Below, in pieces: positions 27,052 to 35,871 of a DNA stretch of 64,000 nt. The stretch comes from Siminovitchia fortis (GTDB lineage: Bacteria > Bacillota > Bacilli > Bacillales > Bacillaceae_C), in the NCBI RefSeq assembly GCF_003605365.2, contig NZ_QYTU02000008.1, forward strand, positions 31,829 through 95,828. Direction: 5' to 3'. The notes beneath the pieces are model-generated. The model was given only the letters and a program-made list of their open reading frames with translations. It had not been told where the DNA came from and did not search any database. A program made the position numbers and the translations under genes. Numbering within the stretch: the stretch's first letter is position 1; the number at the start of each line of letters is the position of its first letter.

Positions 27052-27459
27052 GTGAATCTAGCTTTGATTGCCCACGATAAGAAAAAAGATGACATAGTTC
27101 AATTCGCAATGGCCTACCGCCATATTCTGAAGAATCACAGGCTGTACGCAACCGGAACGACCGGTACCAGAATTCAGGAAGCGACCGGCTTGGACATACA
27201 GCGGTTTAAGTCCGGGCCGCTTGGGGGAGACCAGCAGATTGGTGCACTTGTCGCCCAAAATCAAATAGACATGATTATTTTTCTCCGGGATCCCCTGACT
27301 GCCCAGCCGCATGAACCGGATGTATCCGCGCTTATGAGGCTGAGCGATGTGTACGGGGTTCCGCTTGCTACCAATATGGGCACGGCCGAACTATTGATTC
27401 GGGGATTGGAACGCGGGGACCTTGAATGGAGATCCATCATTCACAGTGAATTGCATTGA
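27052..27459 (+). CDS. mgsA: Methylglyoxal synthase
   Basis: This 135-residue cytosolic enzyme converts dihydroxyacetone phosphate to methylglyoxal and phosphate, a bypass of lower glycolysis. Family motifs are [44 protein letters not shown] and [14 protein letters not shown]. The GTG at 27052 follows AAGAGGGAAAAC and gives the usual length; longer in-frame starts lie inside the preceding gene. The 16-bp spacing suggests co-transcription with the TPR protein. In B. subtilis, mgsA instead lies with dapB and bshA-type genes, so this context is different. Confidence 0.93.
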   Translation: MNLALIAHDKKKDDIVQFAMAYRHILKNHRLYATGTTGTRIQEATGLDIQRFKSGPLGGDQQIGALVAQNQIDMIIFLRDPLTAQPHEPDVSALMRLSDVYGVPLATNMGTAELLIRGLERGDLEWRSIIHSELH

Positions 27460-27479
27460 TTTACGATTTGCGCTTAAAA

Positions 27480-27508
27480 GAGGCATCCTTGTATGGGTGC
27501 CTTTTTAT
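27480..27508 (+). terminator. Intrinsic terminator of mgsA
   Basis: AGGCATCC and GGGTGCCT form a stem with one G-T pair, followed by TTTTTAT, 20 bp after the stop codon. Confidence 0.8.
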
Positions 27509-27570
27509 ATTGGAATTAGCCGGAGCGGCAGATGATGGGATGCACATTGTGGAAATGATAAGGCATCCGT

Positions 27571-28006
27571 ATGATTCCTTCCCGAATGAGGTTTCGCATT
27601 TCGAAAACGGTAACGAATCAGTGTGATACCTTCCCGAATGAAGGTTCACCTTTCGAAAAGGGTAACGAATCCGCGTGATACCTTCCCGAATGAGGTTTCG
27701 CATTTCGAAAAGGGTAACGAATCCGCGTGATACCTTCCCGAACGAGGTTTCGCATTTCGAAAAGGGTAACGAATCCGCGTGATACCTTCCCGAACGAGGG
27801 TTCACCTTTCGAAAAGGGTAACGAATCGGCGTGATACCTTCCCGAACGAGGGTTCGCATTTCGAAAAGGGTAACGAATCGGCGTGATACCTTCCCGAATC
27901 AAGGTCCACCTTTCGAAAACGGTAACGAATCAGAGTGATACCTTCCCGAATGAGGCCTCAATTCGGAAAAACAGTAACGAATCCGTACTCTTGTCCTCCG
28001 AATAGG
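27571..28006. repeat. Tandem array B: eight 52-bp repeats
   Basis: The core TTCCCGAA recurs at 27579, 27631, 27683, 27735, 27787, 27839, 27891 and 27943, exactly 52 bp apart, with a decayed copy after 28000. The unit reads roughly GTGATACCTTCCCGAATGAG, then GTTTCGCATTTCGAAAAGG, then GTAACGAATCCGC. On the minus strand each unit can form a stem of CCTTTTCGAA with TTCGGGAAGG (two G-U pairs). Because 52 is not a multiple of three, the open frames across it are chance. Its sequence differs from arrays A and C but the period is the same. Confidence 0.92.
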
Positions 28007-28068
28007 CCTGTGCTTCATGCATATTAATTTTAACCCGACTATAAGGGTATAAATTGAAAGAGCAACTA

Positions 28069-28980
28069 TTACCCATTTGAATCCACATAATACGTATTCT
28101 TACCCTGCCATTTCATTTTAAAATAGCTTCCAAGAATTCTCCTAATTGTTTTATCTGAACCGATTCCGCACCATTCTTGAATAATATTCGTTGTAATCTT
28201 TTTATCTGGAAAAAGTAGCTGGAATTGTTGGATACTTCTCCTTATCGAAGTGTCCACATTCTCTTCGCTTCCACAATGATCACATACCACCCGCCTGCCC
28301 ATTAAAGAAGTCGTTAAGGAGTTGCACGACATACATACGATCCCTTTTTTCAATTGATCGTAGTGGTAATGGGGTAATCTGTGGTAGGAGCGATCATCTA
28401 AGTGGCTGCTTACTAACTTATCGGCAAGACTTATATGATTGTTATTCGGTTTTGGAGAATTCGCATTAAGTTGGTTCAAAAAGCGATTTAGTTGGGTTGG
28501 GAGTATAATGGGCAGATGGAGTGGGGCTTGGTACAAAGTGAACTCGGAATTAATAAAGATGACATTTCCTTTAATAGGAAAATTAAATCCGGATTTTTGA
28601 AGAAACTGCCGAAGTAAAGATTCGCAGCGGCTTAACTGAAGCAGGGGATTTTTGATTTCCTTACCTGACCCTGTATACCAGATGTCTGATTCTATGTAGA
28701 AGTCACCCTCAAAATTTTTTACCTCAAAAAGATGGATAGTCTTGTGTTTAAGCAATAGCGCATCGATTTGAAAGATATTATTATCACATTCGAGTAATAA
28801 ATCGTGCATGATGATCAAATTTGATAAGTTCTCCAACAGTGATGCAAATTTACGTTCACCTTCGTGGCCTTTTTCCAGATAAATGTAATCATGTTTCTCT
28901 TTTGGTGATAATTCATAACGAGGAATTAAACAACGCATCATTTGTAACGGCAACGGTACATTATAAGGTTTAAGGATCAT
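28069..28980 (-). CDS. NERD-domain protein with C-terminal zinc ribbon
   Basis: This 303-residue protein has an N-terminal nuclease-related (NERD) domain: GHEGERKFASLLENL (Glu40, Glu42), NIFQIDALLL (Asp73) and HLFEVKNFEGDFY (Glu86-x-Lys88). This is the D...ExK arrangement of restriction-endonuclease-fold nucleases. The C-terminal half has CMSCN and CDHCG, a four-cysteine zinc ribbon, then a helical domain (IIQEWCGIGSDKTIRRIL) that could bind DNA. It is a probable DNA-processing protein of unknown role. The gene is more A/T-rich than its surroundings and lies beside repeat array B, which fits horizontal acquisition. Confidence 0.8.
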   Translation of the reverse strand: MILKPYNVPLPLQMMRCLIPRYELSPKEKHDYIYLEKGHEGERKFASLLENLSNLIIMHDLLLECDNNIFQIDALLLKHKTIHLFEVKNFEGDFYIESDIWYTGSGKEIKNPLLQLSRCESLLRQFLQKSGFNFPIKGNVIFINSEFTLYQAPLHLPIILPTQLNRFLNQLNANSPKPNNNHISLADKLVSSHLDDRSYHRLPHYHYDQLKKGIVCMSCNSLTTSLMGRRVVCDHCGSEENVDTSIRRSIQQFQLLFPDKKITTNIIQEWCGIGSDKTIRRILGSYFKMKWQGKNTYYVDSNG

Positions 28981-29231
28981 CTTCCACTACCTTTCTCTCT
29001 TAATATAAAATTGTTATTGTTCCCTCCATTGTATGTAGGTTATAATATTCATTCACTTCTGTCAATTTAAAATAGGGCCATTCTCCGTTGAAAGGTAGGA
29101 TCAGCATACTTATCTCTTCCGCTTCCCTCTTTGCCGTTGTCACACAGCTGCCATAATATGACTTATAGCCTATTTAACTGTCAGGTGTTATACTATTTAA
29201 TAGATTTATATCATTTAAGGGAGCTGGAACG

Positions 29232-30959
29232 GTGAAAACTAATTCCAAATTCACAACGAAGATTGTTCCTCTAGCCATCGGTCTCATTGTCATCGCAGCA
29301 TGCATTGTGTGGGCGGTTCAAACAATGGATAAAGGAACCGTCATTCCATTTTCTGAGATGGAGTCCACAATCCAGGCTCAAAATGGCGAATTGGTTTCAC
29401 TCAAGGAAACGTCCGATGGGACGTTATATCTCAAGACTCCAAATGGTAAGTTCATCTCCCACGTAAGGCCAAACAGCCAAATGGTTGAAAAACTTGTTGA
29501 AACTTACCATATTAGTTATAAATATTCGAACGGCAGCCAGGCAGGGAATTGGGTCGTCGGGGGCCTGATTGTTCTCATGGCTGGCGCAGCGTTCGTTTTG
29601 CATAAAAAAGGAAAAATAGGCGTTACAGCAATGAAGAACAGCACGTCAAAAGAAACGCCGCTTCCTTCCATCACTCTTGACGATGTCGGAGGATTGCCTG
29701 AAGAAATGAAAGAGGAAATCCTTCAGACGCTGGAAATTATCAAAGATCCCGACAGGTCAGCCAAGGTAGGCATTGAGGCCCCAAAAGGAATTTTATTGTA
29801 CGGGCCGCCTGGAACAGGTAAAACATTGCTGGCACAGGCCATCGCCCGAGAAATCGGCGCTTCTTTCTTCTCGTCTTCAGGTTCCGCTTTTACCGAGCTT
29901 TTTGTCGGTGTCGGCGCTTCACGGGTACGCTCCTTATTCGAAAACGCCCGGAAACAAAAGCCGTCAGTTATTTTTATCGATGAAGTTGACGCTCTTGCCG
30001 GCAAGCGTAAAGCGCATGGCGGAGAAGAAACGGAAAAAACATTGACGGAACTGCTTGTACAGCTTGATGGCGGGCATGATAATGACGGGATTCTGTTCAT
30101 TGCCGCCACCAACCGGAAAGACATGTTGGATGATGCTTTCCTGCGGCCAGGAAGAATCGACTTTACATTCAATGTTCCTTTGCCTGATACAAAAGGCAGA
30201 AGGGAAATCATCGATATTCATACAAAAGGTAAGAACCTCGCGCAGGATGTCGCGGCTTCCCTTGGCACACTGGCCGAAAGCACATCCGGTTTTTCCGGAG
30301 CGGAAATCAGCTCACTGTTTGAATCGGCAAGCAGAAGGGCCATCCGTGAAGGAAGAGAACAGATCAATAAGAAAGACCTTGATTATGCGATTGACCGGAC
30401 GATTCTAGGCAGCACCTCCCGCGCCTTAAACGATCCGGAGACGAAGAGGCGTGTAGCCATCCATGAAGCTGGACATGCTCTCGTTCAGGCGGTCACCAAG
30501 CCGGGCACTGTAAGAAAAGCGACAATCATTCCGCGTGGCCAGGCACTTGGCTATGTGGCTCCTATCCAAAAGGAACTGCACCTTTCAACAGCAAGCGAAC
30601 TCCTTGACCAGGTAAGCATGATTCTTGCCGGAGGCGTCGCTGAACGCCTTTACCTTGGCGAACACAGCATCGGCGTCAGCGGTGATGTCCAACAGGCAAA
30701 AAATCTTTTGGAGCAAATGGTCGATACGGGCATGCTTCAAGACGGTTTTACACTCACTTTCCAAAAGCAGGAGAAAGAAGCGAAAATGCAGGAACTGTTC
30801 AATAATGCTTTGGAAAAAACGGAGCTTATCATCAAAGCTCATCAAACGGAGTATGAAAACCTTGTCGAAGCGTTAATGCACCAGGAAACGCTCGACGGCA
30901 CTGAAGTTCAGGAGATTGTAAACGGAACAGGAATTAATACGTATGCGAACAACGCTTAA
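29232..30959 (+). CDS. Short FtsH-family AAA+ membrane metalloprotease
   Basis: This 575-residue FtsH paralogue has an N-terminal helix (~10-29), a ~75-residue outside domain and a second helix (~105-122). The AAA module carries Walker A GPPGTGKT near residue 192, Walker B VIFIDEVDAL near 246 and arginine-finger AFLRPGRID. The M41 protease domain has zinc motif HEAGH at about 411 and a third ligand in VSGDVQQAKNL. It would extract and degrade membrane or cytosolic proteins. It lacks the long C-terminal tail of housekeeping FtsH and its identity to canonical motifs is moderate, so it is probably an accessory paralogue. The GTG start follows GGGAGCTGG. Confidence 0.88.
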   Translation: MKTNSKFTTKIVPLAIGLIVIAACIVWAVQTMDKGTVIPFSEMESTIQAQNGELVSLKETSDGTLYLKTPNGKFISHVRPNSQMVEKLVETYHISYKYSNGSQAGNWVVGGLIVLMAGAAFVLHKKGKIGVTAMKNSTSKETPLPSITLDDVGGLPEEMKEEILQTLEIIKDPDRSAKVGIEAPKGILLYGPPGTGKTLLAQAIAREIGASFFSSSGSAFTELFVGVGASRVRSLFENARKQKPSVIFIDEVDALAGKRKAHGGEETEKTLTELLVQLDGGHDNDGILFIAATNRKDMLDDAFLRPGRIDFTFNVPLPDTKGRREIIDIHTKGKNLAQDVAASLGTLAESTSGFSGAEISSLFESASRRAIREGREQINKKDLDYAIDRTILGSTSRALNDPETKRRVAIHEAGHALVQAVTKPGTVRKATIIPRGQALGYVAPIQKELHLSTASELLDQVSMILAGGVAERLYLGEHSIGVSGDVQQAKNLLEQMVDTGMLQDGFTLTFQKQEKEAKMQELFNNALEKTELIIKAHQTEYENLVEALMHQETLDGTEVQEIVNGTGINTYANNA

Positions 30960-30979
30960 AGATTCTTATAAACATGTTT

Positions 30980-31029
30980 ATATGCAGCTTTATCCCCGTT
31001 TAAAATGGAGATAAAGCTGCATATTTTTT
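30980..31029 (+). terminator. Intrinsic terminator of the FtsH-like gene
   Basis: ATATGCAGCTTTAT and ATAAAGCTGCATAT form a long stem followed by TTTTTT. Confidence 0.85.
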
Positions 31030-31256
31030 CAGCCAAGAACACAGCTCACTTACTGGATATTTTTGTGTAAATATGCCCAGAATTAAAAAGATATATCTTA
31101 TTTTCTTTGGAGTTGCCGGCATGTTTATGCCAACTCCCCTTTCCTCAATCATTGGTTTTGGCCCAAAATAGATTTCTATTAAATCTTACAAATCTATTAT
31201 AACAGTGAATGTTAAAGAGGTATCTACAAGGATGATTGAACTCTAATATTAAAAAA

Positions 31257-31413
31257 TAAAAAATCCCGTATAGGGATTGGGATTTTTATCATAAGTAATT
31301 CATTTATTTTCATGGGAGTAAGACTCCCACCTCAAAACATTAGATGAACTGCCCGTAAAAGCCCGATTCGTTCAACTAACAATCAGTGGGGGATGAAGAA
31401 AACCCCACTGATT
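31257..31413 (+). other. Structured intergenic segment with three hairpins
   Basis: Three stems follow one another in a 575-bp gene-free interval (31030-31605): AAAAATCCC with GGGATTTTT (31257 on), TGGGAGT with ACTCCCA (about 31315), and the perfect 11-bp AATCAGTGGGG with CCCCACTGATT (31381-31413). The conserved-looking linker between them (GCCCGATTCGTTCAACTAAC) suggests either a small RNA or the relic end of a mobile element. No protein is encoded here. Confidence 0.45.
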
Positions 31414-31605
31414 GAAATTTCACTTTATAAGAATCTTACCACCCCTGTCTATACAGTTCATAAAAAGTTAATCTGAGGACATGTTTCTTATATATCGAGC
31501 CTAGACTGACTGTCTTTGATTAAACATACTTATTTCATCAAAAGCACACAATTTTAGGTTATGCTTATGATAAGACCCACCATGTTTGAAAACGAAGGTG
31601 AGACG

Positions 31606-32571
31606 ATGGGAAAACTCCGCTTGATTTTTATCTGCCTGGCATGTTTTTTCATTCTGTCAGGCTGCCAGGAAAAGAAACAGCAGCCGATTGATGAAAGGGA
31701 ATCATTTGCGGCCACTTTGAATGTGGGAGATTTCAGTATAGATTTTTTAAATGCGGCCGGTGAGAAGTTTGCACGATGGGAATTGAAGAAGCCGTATACT
31801 GGCGCGACTCTCCTGCCTGATGGAGATACATTGATCCTATATGGTCCGGAAATTGAGGAGGTTAACTTTTACTCCCTTAAAAACGGGTCTTTAAAAAAGA
31901 GCTTTAAGTGCGGAAAGGGCATATCAAATGTTCTTTATCTGGAACCGGACGCTGAATTCGCTTTTGCTGACAAAATCCAGAACAAGGTCCGATTTTTTGA
32001 TGAAAATGGTAAAGAAACAAACAGTGTAAAAACACCGGATTATCCGATGGCCATGGAGACGGATGGGAAGAAGCTTTATGTAGCTTCATTCAAAGGAGCC
32101 AAGCTTTCGGTCATCAACCTAAGGAGTCATGAAACCGAAAATGAGTTCAATATTCCCGCATCCACGGCAGGGATGCTGCTGAGGGAAAAGGAACTATGGA
32201 TTGGCGGGCATGGAAAAGGGGATAAACCCCAATCGGCCATTTCAATTTACTCTTTAGAAACGGGTACGTTAAAAGAGGAACTTCCCGCCCCTTTGATGCC
32301 GGTTGATTTTTTTGAAAATGAAAAGGGAATATATGCATTAAGCCATGGAACAAATATGCTGTATCATTATAATGTCCATTATGAGCTGATGAACGAAGCC
32401 GAAATCGGGGCCAATCCTTTTGCGATTGATTCATTAGGCGGAAAGCTTGTAGTGGCAGGATTTGACAGTGAAAAAATGTATTGGATCAACCCGGATACAC
32501 TTGATATTGAGGAGACTGCCGATGTCGGCAAAGGGCCATTCGTTATTTTTACGCGTGAGAAGGTGAAATGA
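31606..32571 (+). CDS. Lipoprotein with beta-propeller-like repeats
   Basis: This 321-residue exported lipoprotein has a signal peptide and lipobox ILSGC (Cys20). The mature part has several repeats of strand pattern (DFLNAAGEKFARWEL, FYSLKNGSLKKSF, VINLRSHETENEF, IYSLETGTLKEEL, YWINPDTLDIEET), as in YncE/WD-like beta-propellers. It probably acts outside the membrane as a binding or sensing protein. ATG at 31606 follows GAAGGTGAGACG; the in-frame ATG at 31561 has none. Its stop overlaps the response-regulator start (ATGA), so it is the first gene of a signalling operon and may be a cofactor of the kinase's sensor domain. Confidence 0.75.
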   Translation: MGKLRLIFICLACFFILSGCQEKKQQPIDERESFAATLNVGDFSIDFLNAAGEKFARWELKKPYTGATLLPDGDTLILYGPEIEEVNFYSLKNGSLKKSFKCGKGISNVLYLEPDAEFAFADKIQNKVRFFDENGKETNSVKTPDYPMAMETDGKKLYVASFKGAKLSVINLRSHETENEFNIPASTAGMLLREKELWIGGHGKGDKPQSAISIYSLETGTLKEELPAPLMPVDFFENEKGIYALSHGTNMLYHYNVHYELMNEAEIGANPFAIDSLGGKLVVAGFDSEKMYWINPDTLDIEETADVGKGPFVIFTREKVK

Positions 32572-33245
32572 TGGTACACGTGTTGATCGTGGATGATGAA
32601 GAAGAAATGAGAGACCTGATCTCCATGTACTTGCAAAATTCGGGATATCGGACATCTGAAGCTGATGGATATGAACAGCTCCAAGATGAATTTTTAAAAG
32701 AAGAGCCGGACCTTGTATTGCTTGATATCATGCTTCCCGGCATGGACGGGTTTGAAATATGCGAAGAAATCCGTGAAAAGAGCAATATTCCCATCATTTT
32801 TTTATCAGCAAAGGGAGAGGAATGGGATAAGGTAAAGGGACTGAGGCTGGGAGCGGATGATTACATAGTCAAGCCGTTTTCCCCAGGTGAGCTTGTGGCA
32901 AGGATTGATGCTGTATTAAGAAGATCTGCATTCCATCAAAACAAGGCAGTCATGGAGCATGGCTGGTTTATGATGGATGAAGATCAGAGAAAGCTCATCG
33001 TGAAAGGCGATAAAATCCAATTGACCTTCAAAGAATTTGAACTCCTTAAAGTCATGATGAAACATCCCGGTAAGGTGTTCTCACGTGAGGATCTGCTTGA
33101 AAAAGTATGGGACATTGCCTACCAAGGCGGATTGCGTACCGTAGATACTCATATAAAAACACTTCGAATGAAGATAGGAGAGGAAGCGGGACGCTACATT
33201 CAAACAGTTTGGGGATGCGGCTATAAATTCGAGGTTCCGAAATGA
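32568..33245 (+). CDS. OmpR/PhoB-family response regulator
   Basis: This 225-residue transcription factor has an N-terminal receiver domain: acidic pair VDDEEE, phospho-acceptor Asp53 in LLDIMLPGMDG, Lys in DYIVKPFSPGEL. A C-terminal winged-helix DNA-binding domain follows (FKEFELLKVMMKHPGKVFSRE, VDTHIKTLRMKIG, IQTVWGCGYKF). It is the partner of the overlapping histidine kinase (stop/start overlap of 4 bp). Targets are probably local, such as the YtkA-like lipoprotein downstream. The second ATG at 32571 is an alternative start. Confidence 0.93.
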   Translation: MMVHVLIVDDEEEMRDLISMYLQNSGYRTSEADGYEQLQDEFLKEEPDLVLLDIMLPGMDGFEICEEIREKSNIPIIFLSAKGEEWDKVKGLRLGADDYIVKPFSPGELVARIDAVLRRSAFHQNKAVMEHGWFMMDEDQRKLIVKGDKIQLTFKEFELLKVMMKHPGKVFSREDLLEKVWDIAYQGGLRTVDTHIKTLRMKIGEEAGRYIQTVWGCGYKFEVPK

Positions 33246-34645
33246 AAATCGGCTTGTCCCGGAAAATGTCCATTGCCCTGGTGCTCGCTTTTACCGTATC
33301 AACTGTATATGCCACATTATTCTCTTACTTTTTATATGAGAGGTTGTATGTAAACAGCCTCAAAACGGAGATGCTTGAAACGGGGAGACGGCTTGCCAAC
33401 TCTTATAATGGAGGGTCGGTATCCGGATCCTTTATAGATGATGTGAACTGGTTTGGGGAGAAATCCCAATTTGAAGTATTTGCTGTAAAAAACCCTCGGG
33501 AACTGAGCATGTGTCTTCCATTTGAAGTCGATTACCAAGCATTGATCAGCGGCGAGGATCGGGAAACGCTTTTAAAAGGCGAAACGGTTTATAAAAAGGG
33601 GCATGTGGAGCGATTGAACCGTGATGTTATTTCGGTCGTCATTCCCCTTTTGGATGGAAAAAGACTGGAAGGTGTCATTTACTTATATTATCCTTTGGCC
33701 AATTTGAGTGAAATGATCTTCCGTTATTCCATTTATTGGATTGGGGGCGCTGTTTTATTTCTGCTTATTGCCTTGACAGTGGGAAATAAGTGGTTAAAAA
33801 GGGCGATTTATCCATTGAAAGAGATGCAAACTGCGGCCAGGGATTTATCGGACGGCAATCTGTCTGTACGGGTGGCGGACTATCCTGATGATGAAATTGG
33901 CCGGCTTGCCCATACATTCAATGAAATGGCTGAATCCATCGAAAAGGAAGATGAGAAGAAAAAAGAATTCCTTGCGAATGTTTCGCACGAGCTTAGAACA
34001 CCGCTAAGTTATATTAAAGGGTATACGGAAGCCATTCAGACGGGGTTGGCTCCGCCCGAAGACAAAGAAAAATTCAACCGGATCATTTTACGTGAAGCTA
34101 AAAGAATGGAGCGTCTTGTTGAAGACCTGTTGGATTTGGCAAAATTTGAGTCCAAGGAATTTTCTCTGAAAAAGCTGCCTGTTCCGCTTGCGCAAATCAT
34201 TGAGGAATCGATAGAAAAAGTGAAACAGCGGGTCCTCCAAAAAGGGATTCATCTGGAGTTCCGGCTGAACTATGATCTGATTGCCGAAGTGGATGAAGAG
34301 CGCCTGGAGCAGATGCTTTTGAACTTGCTTGATAATGCGATCAGGCATACCGAAAAGGGCGGAACCATTACAGTTTCCTTGACATTGAAGGATCAAGCAT
34401 TCGGTTTGATTACAATTGCAGATACCGGTCACGGGATACCTGCTGAAGATTTAAATAAAATCACGGAACGTTTCTACCGGGTGAATAAGGCGAGAACGAG
34501 GAAAGAAGGGGGGACGGGACTGGGTCTCCCTATCGTGGAAAGCTTAGCAAAATTGCATGGCGGAACATTCCATATTGAAAGCGAAATTGGAAAAGGTACA
34601 ACTGCTTCCATCAGCCTTCCAATTATTTCTGCTTCTTTTCAATAA
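33242..34645 (+). CDS. Sensor histidine kinase
   Basis: This 467-residue membrane kinase has helix 1 at ~11-30, an extracytoplasmic sensor of ~125 residues, helix 2 at ~160-183 and a HAMP domain (IYPLKEMQTAARDLSDGNLS). The H-box is NVSHELRTPLSYIKGY (His near 249). ATP-binding motifs are LLDNAIRHTEKGG (N), ADTGHGIPAEDL (G1), RFYRVNKARTRKEGG (F) and GTGLGLPIVESL (G2). The signal is unknown; the neighbouring lipoproteins, one with a His-rich linker, make an extracellular metal or redox cue plausible but unproven. Confidence 0.93.
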   Translation: MKIGLSRKMSIALVLAFTVSTVYATLFSYFLYERLYVNSLKTEMLETGRRLANSYNGGSVSGSFIDDVNWFGEKSQFEVFAVKNPRELSMCLPFEVDYQALISGEDRETLLKGETVYKKGHVERLNRDVISVVIPLLDGKRLEGVIYLYYPLANLSEMIFRYSIYWIGGAVLFLLIALTVGNKWLKRAIYPLKEMQTAARDLSDGNLSVRVADYPDDEIGRLAHTFNEMAESIEKEDEKKKEFLANVSHELRTPLSYIKGYTEAIQTGLAPPEDKEKFNRIILREAKRMERLVEDLLDLAKFESKEFSLKKLPVPLAQIIEESIEKVKQRVLQKGIHLEFRLNYDLIAEVDEERLEQMLLNLLDNAIRHTEKGGTITVSLTLKDQAFGLITIADTGHGIPAEDLNKITERFYRVNKARTRKEGGTGLGLPIVESLAKLHGGTFHIESEIGKGTTASISLPIISASFQ

Positions 34646-34729
34646 TTGGATACGCTGATTTCACATGTTTCACACAATCCGGGTGTACAGTTGAAAATAG
34701 GAAATTTCTAGTTTTTGGAGGGGACATGA

Positions 34730-35479
34730 ATGAAAAAAAGACTATGGCCACTTGTGATTGGGCTGTTCGTTCTTGCATTGGCTGCCTGCGGAAATACAGG
34801 AACTGAGGATTCGGAAGATGATATTCCAAAACCTCTTGATGTGGAATTGGAGGTGCAGGAGACAGCAGATATAGGTGAAACTGTACCTTTTAAAGCGACT
34901 GTCACGCAAGGTGACGAAAAAATAAAAGATGCTGACGAGGTCGAATTTGAAATATGGGAAGAAGGAAAAAAAGAAGACAGTGAAATGATCAAAGCGAAAA
35001 ATAACAAAGACGGCACATACGAAGCTGAGAAGTCTTTTGATGCCAATGGCGTGTACATTGTGCAGGTACATGTGACAGCAAGAGGATTGCACAACATGCC
35101 GAAAAAATCAGTGACAGTTGGGGAAGGGGCTGCTGAAGAAGAGGACGGCCATCATCATGGGGACCATGGCCACCACCATCAAACTGAGGGTTTTAGCATG
35201 CACTTCATGGAACCAAGAAACGTAAAAGCGGGAAAGAAAGCCGAGCTTATGGCTCATCTTGAACTTAAGAACAAGCCTATGGAAGCTGCACGTGTCCGCT
35301 TTGAAATTTGGACTGATGGTTCCGATAAACACGAGTTTGTGGATGCGAAAGAGTCCAAACCTGGAGAATATACAGGACACTATGATTTTAAAAAGCCCGG
35401 AATGTACAAAATTCAGGTGCATGTCGAAAATGATGAAGGTTTGCATGAGCATGAAGAGCATGAAATAGAAGTGAAATAA
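34730..35479 (+). CDS. YtkA-like lipoprotein with two FixH/YtkA domains and a His-rich linker
   Basis: This 249-residue lipoprotein has lipobox ALAAC (Cys20). Two similar immunoglobulin-like YtkA domains each carry the pattern VEFEIWEEGKK / VRFEIWTDGSD, followed by DGTYEAEKSF / PGEYTGHYDF and YIVQVHV / YKIQVHV. A linker rich in histidine (HHHGDHGHHH) separates them, and the C terminus has HEHEEHEIE, both typical of metal binding. I infer an extracytoplasmic metal (copper or similar) binding or respiratory-assembly protein. ATG follows TTTTGGAGGGGACATGA. It is 84 bp after the kinase gene and ends at a terminator. Confidence 0.8.
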   Translation: MKKRLWPLVIGLFVLALAACGNTGTEDSEDDIPKPLDVELEVQETADIGETVPFKATVTQGDEKIKDADEVEFEIWEEGKKEDSEMIKAKNNKDGTYEAEKSFDANGVYIVQVHVTARGLHNMPKKSVTVGEGAAEEEDGHHHGDHGHHHQTEGFSMHFMEPRNVKAGKKAELMAHLELKNKPMEAARVRFEIWTDGSDKHEFVDAKESKPGEYTGHYDFKKPGMYKIQVHVENDEGLHEHEEHEIEVK

Positions 35480-35522
35480 AAAAAGGAACGTTCACACCAA
35501 GGGAGTGGGCGTTCCTTTTTCT
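35480..35522 (+). terminator. Intrinsic terminator of the YtkA-like gene
   Basis: AAAAAGGAACG and CGTTCCTTTTT form the stem, directly after the stop codon and before the convergent tRNA genes. Confidence 0.8.
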
Positions 35523-35533
35523 TTGTTTTACCA

Positions 35534-35623
35534 CGGAGAAGGTGGGATTCGAACCCACGCGGCGGTTGCCCGCCCTAATGCATTTCGAGTGCATCCCCTT
35601 CAGCCGGACTTGGGTACTTCTCC
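35534..35623 (-). tRNA. tRNA-Ser (anticodon CGA)
   Basis: This 90-nt class II tRNA has acceptor arms GGAGAAG and CTTCTCC and anticodon loop CTCGAAA in stem GATGCA/TGCATT, giving anticodon CGA (codon UCG). A long variable arm (GGCGGGCAACCGCC) and the T loop GTTCGAATC are present. The discriminator is G and CCA is not encoded. Confidence 0.96.
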
Positions 35624-35662
35624 AAATGTGAAAACGACCTTTCGCATCATCGGCCGTTCGAA

Positions 35663-35735
35663 TGCTGGTGACAGGACTTGAACCTGCGACCCCATCATTA
35701 CGAGTGATGTGCACTACCATCTGTGCTACACCAGC
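35663..35735 (-). tRNA. tRNA-Thr (anticodon CGT)
   Basis: This 73-nt tRNA has acceptor arms GCTGGTG and CACCAGC. The anticodon loop CTCGTAA in stem CATCA/TGATG gives anticodon CGT (codon ACG). The T loop reads GTTCAAGTC, the discriminator is A and CCA is not encoded. A TATAAT box lies about 10 bp upstream, so this and the serine tRNA are probably co-transcribed. Confidence 0.96.
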
Positions 35736-35821
35736 GCAGAAAAATTATAAGAGAATAATAATATATATGGATTGTTTTTTCAAGAATTTGTTCTTGGATG
35801 GGGTTCCATACTCTGCTAAAG

Positions 35822-35856
35822 ATAATAAACGGCCCAAGTGCTCATCACTCGGGCCG
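35822..35856 (-). terminator. Intrinsic terminator downstream of thrB
   Basis: On the minus strand CGGCCCGAGTG pairs with CACTTGGGCCG (one G-T pair), followed by TTTATTATCTTT. Confidence 0.75.
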
Positions 35857-35871
35857 CAGGCGATTCGTTCA

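Noticed and set aside
27461..27902. Long minus-strand frames with repetitive peptides
   Set aside because: They are chance readings of the 52-bp tandem array; 52 is not a multiple of three, so each unit is read in a different frame and no protein repeat of constant phase exists.
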